Origin: CAWBRT01 sp963696525
GTDB lineage: Bacteria > Acidobacteriota > Terriglobia > Terriglobales > Acidobacteriaceae
Assembly (NCBI GenBank): GCA_963696525.1
Contig: CAVOKO010000009.1
Span: forward strand, 124,001 to 188,000
Direction of reading: 5' to 3'
DNA length: 64,000 nucleotides
Shown: piece by piece, positions 60,719 through 64,000 of the stretch
Layout of the letters: each line of letters opens with the position of its first letter
How positions within the stretch are numbered: position 1 is the stretch's first letter
Program-made: the position numbers and the translations under genes
Notes under the pieces: model-generated
What the model saw: only the letters and a program-made list of their open reading frames with translations
The model's database searches: none
Told to the model about the DNA's origin: nothing

Positions 60719-60915
60719 TTCACCTGTCCCGGCGGGATACGTTCCGGGAGGATCCTGTAGCTTGCGGGTCCGCAACGCGCCAGCATCTCCAATCCGGTAG
60801 CTTTGAGGTTTCGCGTTTCGATCATACCCTGCCCGGCGGAATCCGCAACAGGTATCTCCCTGAGCAACAGCGCCGTCTGAATCCACGGCGAACCCAAGCA
60901 ATACCCGGCGCGCCA

Positions 60916-61641
60916 TCATGACGAGACGCTCTCCGAATCCTTGCCGAGACCCGGCCCGGTGCGCATCTCACAATGGGAAATCTGCGGTGCCGCTTCCAAC
61001 TGGCGCAGGATCTGCTCGTGCTCTAAACGGGTTGCATCCACCCGCAGCAGCGCGTGCGAGTGTCCATCCTTCGATGACATTCGAATGTCCCTGATCATAC
61101 GGTGCTCGCCGCTGAGTGTCGTATTGATAACACTGATGATGTCTTTGAAATCATTTCCGACAAAACTATAGCGTGCGGAAATGAGTTTCAAGCGCTGCGT
61201 TTCAAACTTTCCCAACAGGCTGAGCGCCAGCAAAATAAGCACGGTTGTGAAGATTGCGAGGATGGGCATTCCGCCACCGGCGGCCATGCCAACCCCGGCG
61301 GCAACAAACATCGTAGCAGCCGTGGTAAGCCCAGTGATGCTTCCCCTTTCGCGGAGAATGGAGCCGGCCCCGATAAAGCCGATCCCCGGGATGATCTGCG
61401 CGGCGATGCGGGTGTGGTCGCCGCCATAAGCACTGGCCAGAGCTGACGAGAGGATGGTAAAAGTGGCGGAGCCGACACAGATCAGCATGTTGGTCCGCAG
61501 GCCGGCGGCCTTGCCGCGCCGTTCGCGCTGAATCCCGATGCAGCCGCCAAGAATCGCCGCCAGCAGGAGGCGCAAGACCGATTCCGTCAGCACGTGTTGC
61601 GGCTGATCCACCAGCGCCAACCAATGTAGTAAGGCGTTCAT
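60916..61641 (-). CDS. MgtC/SapB-family membrane protein
   Basis: A 241-residue inner-membrane protein. The N-terminal part has about five hydrophobic helices with the family hallmark LLLAAILGGCIGIQRERRG, then GLRTNMLICVGSATFTIL, IPGIGFIGAGSILRE and GLTTAATMFVAAGVGMAAGG. The C-terminal ~90 residues form a soluble ACT-like domain (HALLRVDATRLEHEQILRQL). Members are linked to magnesium or phosphate stress and membrane-potential control. It is the first gene after the minus-strand leader terminator and precedes glpP. Confidence 0.9.
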   Translation of the reverse strand: MNALLHWLALVDQPQHVLTESVLRLLLAAILGGCIGIQRERRGKAAGLRTNMLICVGSATFTILSSALASAYGGDHTRIAAQIIPGIGFIGAGSILRERGSITGLTTAATMFVAAGVGMAAGGGMPILAIFTTVLILLALSLLGKFETQRLKLISARYSFVGNDFKDIISVINTTLSGEHRMIRDIRMSSKDGHSHALLRVDATRLEHEQILRQLEAAPQISHCEMRTGPGLGKDSESVSS

Positions 61642-61698
61642 CTCCGACCTTCCGCCAGCAAACCGCGTAGCAGACCTTCACCTGGCCACTGTATCCAG

Positions 61699-61785
61699 GG
61701 GAAAAGAAAAGCCGCCCACGAGAGGCGGCTTACATGGTTGAATCCCATGCAGGAGGCTTCTCTTGGGCGGCTTCTCTAATCTCTG
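61699..61785 (-). promoter_or_regulatory. Leader terminator A, upstream of mgtC-glpP (twin of leader B)
   Basis: On the minus strand: GAGATTAGAGAAGCCGCCC, AAGAGAAGCCTCCTGCATGG, GATTCAACCATG, then GCCGCCTCTCGTGGGCGGC and TTTTCTTTTCCCC. The 5' arm GCCGCCCAAGAGAAGC pairs with the 3' arm apart from two mismatches, making a long terminator with an inner CATGG-CCATG hairpin. It ends 57 bases before mgtC. The first ~55 bases are almost identical to leader B. Confidence 0.85.
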
Positions 61786-61803
61786 CCGCAGATTGAAGTC
61801 GCT

Positions 61804-61809
61804 ATTTAA
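61804..61809 (-). promoter_or_regulatory. Possible -10 element of the mgtC-glpP promoter
   Basis: TTAAAT on the minus strand. Its centre is 33 bases from the centre of the CRP-like palindrome at 61832, so the palindrome would sit near -41, as at class II activated promoters. Confidence 0.4.
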
Positions 61810-61831
61810 CTTCGCGGATAGACTGCGTGTC

Positions 61832-61847
61832 TGTGACCAGCATCACA
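61832..61847. promoter_or_regulatory. Perfect CRP-type palindrome, with tandem half-copy
   Basis: TGTGACCAGCATCACA is an exact match to TGTGA-N6-TCACA, and the symmetry extends outward (GTC/GAC). The 13-mer GACCAGCATCACA is repeated directly and without a gap at 61848-61860. The site lies upstream of the minus-strand leader A promoter. Confidence 0.75.
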
Positions 61848-62078
61848 GACCAGCATCACACAACCGCAGGCGTTTGCGCCTCGAAGGGCAAGGCACTGCA
61901 CCCGCATTGTTACTGGTTACAACATCGGTGTTGACTACGGGCTTCGCAAAAGGCGCACTCATGAAACCCGATTCCGCAGCACACCTATTCTGAAACCGCT
62001 CCGGCCGACGCCTGACCTGCTGACGTTCACCGTCCCGAGCTGGCGCGAAAAGGGGCATGAGCCTGGCGCATGCCGGCA

Positions 62079-62094
62079 GGTGATGCATATCACA
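62079..62094. promoter_or_regulatory. CRP-like palindrome upstream of glpD
   Basis: GGTGATGCATATCACA matches TGTGA-N6-TCACA with one mismatch. A candidate -10 (TAAACT, 62118) is centred 34 bases downstream, the same geometry as on the other side of the divergent region. Confidence 0.6.
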
Positions 62095-62141
62095 GACGAC
62101 GCCTGCCAGCTCGAAGGTAAACTAAATTCGAGCATCGCGGC

Positions 62142-62226
62142 AGAGACTAGAGAAGCCGCCCAAGAGAAGCCTCCTGCATGGATTCAACCATGCAAAGGGC
62201 TTCTTGTGGGTGGCTTTTGCTTTGTC
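62142..62226 (+). promoter_or_regulatory. Leader terminator B, upstream of glpD (twin of leader A)
   Basis: An 18-bp stem with one mismatch (AGCCGCCCAAGAGAAGCC 62154-62171 and GGCTTCTTGTGGGTGGCT 62198-62215), followed by TTTTGCTTTG, encloses a perfect inner hairpin GCATGG-ATTCAA-CCATGC (62176-62193). It is a strong intrinsic terminator standing 90 bases before the glpD start, so it should stop transcription of glpD unless overridden. GlpP is the obvious candidate to override it. Confidence 0.88.
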
Positions 62227-62317
62227 CAGACAGCGAAGCTTTGCGGCCCGCGTGCCCAGGCCGCGTGCCCGGGCCAGGTGCTCAGGCAAGGCACTTGCGA
62301 CGAAGAAGGGGAACCCG

Positions 62318-63980
62318 ATGAAAAGCCGCTCCGAGACAATGGAACAGTATCAAGCGCACGACCTTCGATGTCTGCGTGATCGGTGGAGGGGCAACGGGAG
62401 CGGGGTGCGCGCTCGACGCGGAACTTCGCGGCTTACGAACGGTTTTGCTGGACGCCGCCGACTTCGTCTCGGCAACCTCGAGTGCTTCCACCAAACTGGT
62501 GCATGGCGGCGTCAGATACCTGCAACAGTCGGTTGCGGATTGCGATCTCGGCCAATATCGCGTCGTCAGGCGCGCCCTGCACGAACGCAAGCTGATGTTG
62601 AACAATGCTCCGTTTCTGGCGCGTCCCCTGGAACTCCTCGTGCCCTGTTTCAGCCGCCTTGGCGCTTATTATTTCAGAGCCGGCCTGAAACTCTATGACT
62701 GGATATCCGGGCAGGGCATGCTTTCCCCCAGTCGTTTCCTTTCGGTGCAGGAGTCCACGGCGCGACTGCCGATGCTGAACACCTCGGGGCTGGTGGGGAC
62801 CGTCGCCTATACGGACGGACAGTTCGACGACGCCAGGTACGGCATCGCCCTGCTCAAGACCTTCGTCGAGAACGGCGGTGCCGCGCTCAATTATGCGCGC
62901 GTCGCCGATTTTGCGAAAACCAAGGACGGCAAGCTGGCGGAAGCCCACGTGGAAGACCAATTGTCTCAGGAGTGCTTCAGCGTGCGCGCCAAAGCTTTCG
63001 TCAATGCCACCGGTCCATTCTCGGATAGCCTCCGGGAACTCGCCAATCCCGGCATACACCCACGGCTCCGGCTGAGCAAGGGAATCCACATTCTGCTTCC
63101 CCTGGACGCGGCCTTCCGCCTGGACGCGATGCTCATTCCTAAGACCGATGACGGGCGCGTGATCTTTGCCATCCCGTGGCTGGGCAGGCTTCTGGTTGGA
63201 ACCACCGATGACGAAACGACACTGAATGATGAACTGGCGGTGAAACAGGAAGAAGTGGAGTACTTGCTCAGGCATCTGAACCGTTATTTGAGACGGCCTT
63301 TTAGCATCGATCAGGTGGTGAGCGCGATTGCAGGATTAAGGCCGTTGGTCAGTCCGGGAGATGCACGCAACACCAAGAAGCTGATACGGGATCACGAGGT
63401 GGAAGTGAATCAAGAGAGTGGACTCATCAGCGTTCTCGGCGGTAAGTGGACCACTTACCGGGCAATGGCCGAGGATGCGGTGAATGCGGTTCAGCAATCC
63501 TTGAAAAGTGCCGTTTCACCCTGTAAAACACAGCATTTCCCGTTAGCAGGCGCCGAGGGGTACGGACCAACTTTTTGGCACACCCTGGTTCCGAAATTCC
63601 ATATCTCCCCGGATACCGCCCAACACCTCAGCGAAAAATTCGGCACCCATGCGGTCGAAGTTCTCGAACTCGCGTGCACCGACAGCCAGCTGGCGGCGCC
63701 GATCGTGGCAGGGGCTCCCAGCATCCAGGCGGAGATCGTCTACAGCATTCGTCACGAAATGGCGGCCTCCATCGAAGATGTCCTGGCCCGGAGAATTGGG
63801 CTGCAATGGTTCAGTTGGAATGCGGCCATTGCCGCCGCGCCGCTGGTGGGATCCTATCTTGCCCGGGAGCACGGTTGGACGGCGGCACAAACCCAGCAGG
63901 CAGTGCGTGAGTATACGCTCAAACTCACGCGCACCATGCGCCTTGCCGGCCTCAAGCCCGAACACGCATTGGCGGGATAA
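62318..63980 (+). CDS. glpD: Aerobic glycerol-3-phosphate dehydrogenase, N-terminal frame break
   Basis: FAD-dependent, membrane-associated oxidation of glycerol-3-phosphate to dihydroxyacetone phosphate, feeding electrons to quinone. ATG 62318 (AAGGGGAAC upstream) opens MKSRSETMEQYQAHD; one extra base near 62361 then breaks the frame, and the main frame continues FDVCVIGGGATGAGCALDAE with the FAD-binding GxGxxG. Further hallmarks are SSASTKLVHGGVRYLQQ, FVNATGPFSD, IFAIPWLGRLLVGTTDDET, IAGLRPLV and VLGGKWTTYRAMAEDAV. The C-terminal helical domain ends with the family-type segment near LTRTMRLAG. It lies downstream of a CRP-like site and leader terminator B. Confidence 0.95.
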
Positions 63981-64000
63981 CAACGTCTGTGCCCTTTGCG

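Noticed and set aside
60712..60897. 61-codon minus-strand frame between mgtC and glpP
   Set aside because: No family, overlaps the glpP start region; not supported beyond being open.
60719..60919. 67-residue N-terminal extension of GlpP
   Set aside because: Family members are ~190 residues; the extension has no similarity, and GTG 60718 gives the right length.

Overview
The window is high-GC DNA from a Gram-negative, outer-membrane bacterium, most likely an Acidobacteriota (Terriglobia/Koribacter-like). The grounds are the gene content (BamA/TamB-type assembly genes, a PioB-like barrel, a DUF3467 protein, an AraD1-type hydrolase, an unusually large Rne/Rng ribonuclease) and dispersed intergenic repeats of the CACCCCA...GGGGACCCC and GGGGCTAAAGCCC types. 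The taxon is inference; no rRNA gene is present. Many conserved genes are broken by one- or two-base indels although every motif downstream is intact (gltA, the decaheme cytochrome, the PioB barrel, tig, clpX, lon, tamB, mrdA, btuF, the first ppk2, all three ABC transporter genes, glpD). This looks like uncorrected sequence error, so the frame-broken genes are annotated as whole genes.

Layout. 1-6.4 kb: 3' part of citrate synthase, then a decaheme c-type cytochrome and a PioB/MtrB-like outer-membrane barrel, a probable transmembrane electron conduit. 6.4-13.2 kb: cysS, a ClpP-like protease, a secreted thioredoxin-like protein, a PagL-like lipid A deacylase, an arabinose-5-phosphate isomerase with a repeat-derived insertion, DUF3467 and a uracil-DNA glycosylase. 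13.6-21.5 kb: the protein quality-control block tig-clpP-clpX-lon, then engB and pcm. 21.6-29.9 kb (minus strand): BamA/TamA-like protein, SurA-like chaperone and TamB. 30-39.3 kb: a ThiF/MoeB-like enzyme, a secreted hypothetical protein, mrdA-rodA for cell elongation and rne/rng with a ~645-residue insertion.

39.4-42.6 kb: a cobalamin riboswitch and btuF-btuC-btuD. 42.8-48.9 kb: two LarA-like proteins, DUF2721, AraD1/FAH hydrolase, an SDR and a flavin reductase, probably organic- or sugar-acid metabolism. 49-50.7 kb: two translationally coupled PPK2 kinases. 50.9-51.9 kb: a DedA-rhodanese fusion with an in-frame TGA where a CxC cysteine is expected, a selenocysteine candidate.

52-64 kb: two HAD hydrolases, an HD-domain protein, an MFS carrier, a periplasmic-binding-protein ABC transporter, the antiterminator GlpP and an MgtC-like protein on the minus strand, facing away from glpD on the plus strand. 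Between mgtC and glpD lie two nearly identical leader terminators in opposite orientation, each preceded by a CRP-like palindrome at about the same distance. This reads as a glycerol-3-phosphate regulon with double control: a CRP-family activator at the promoters and GlpP antitermination in the leaders. It is the most interesting regulatory structure in the window.
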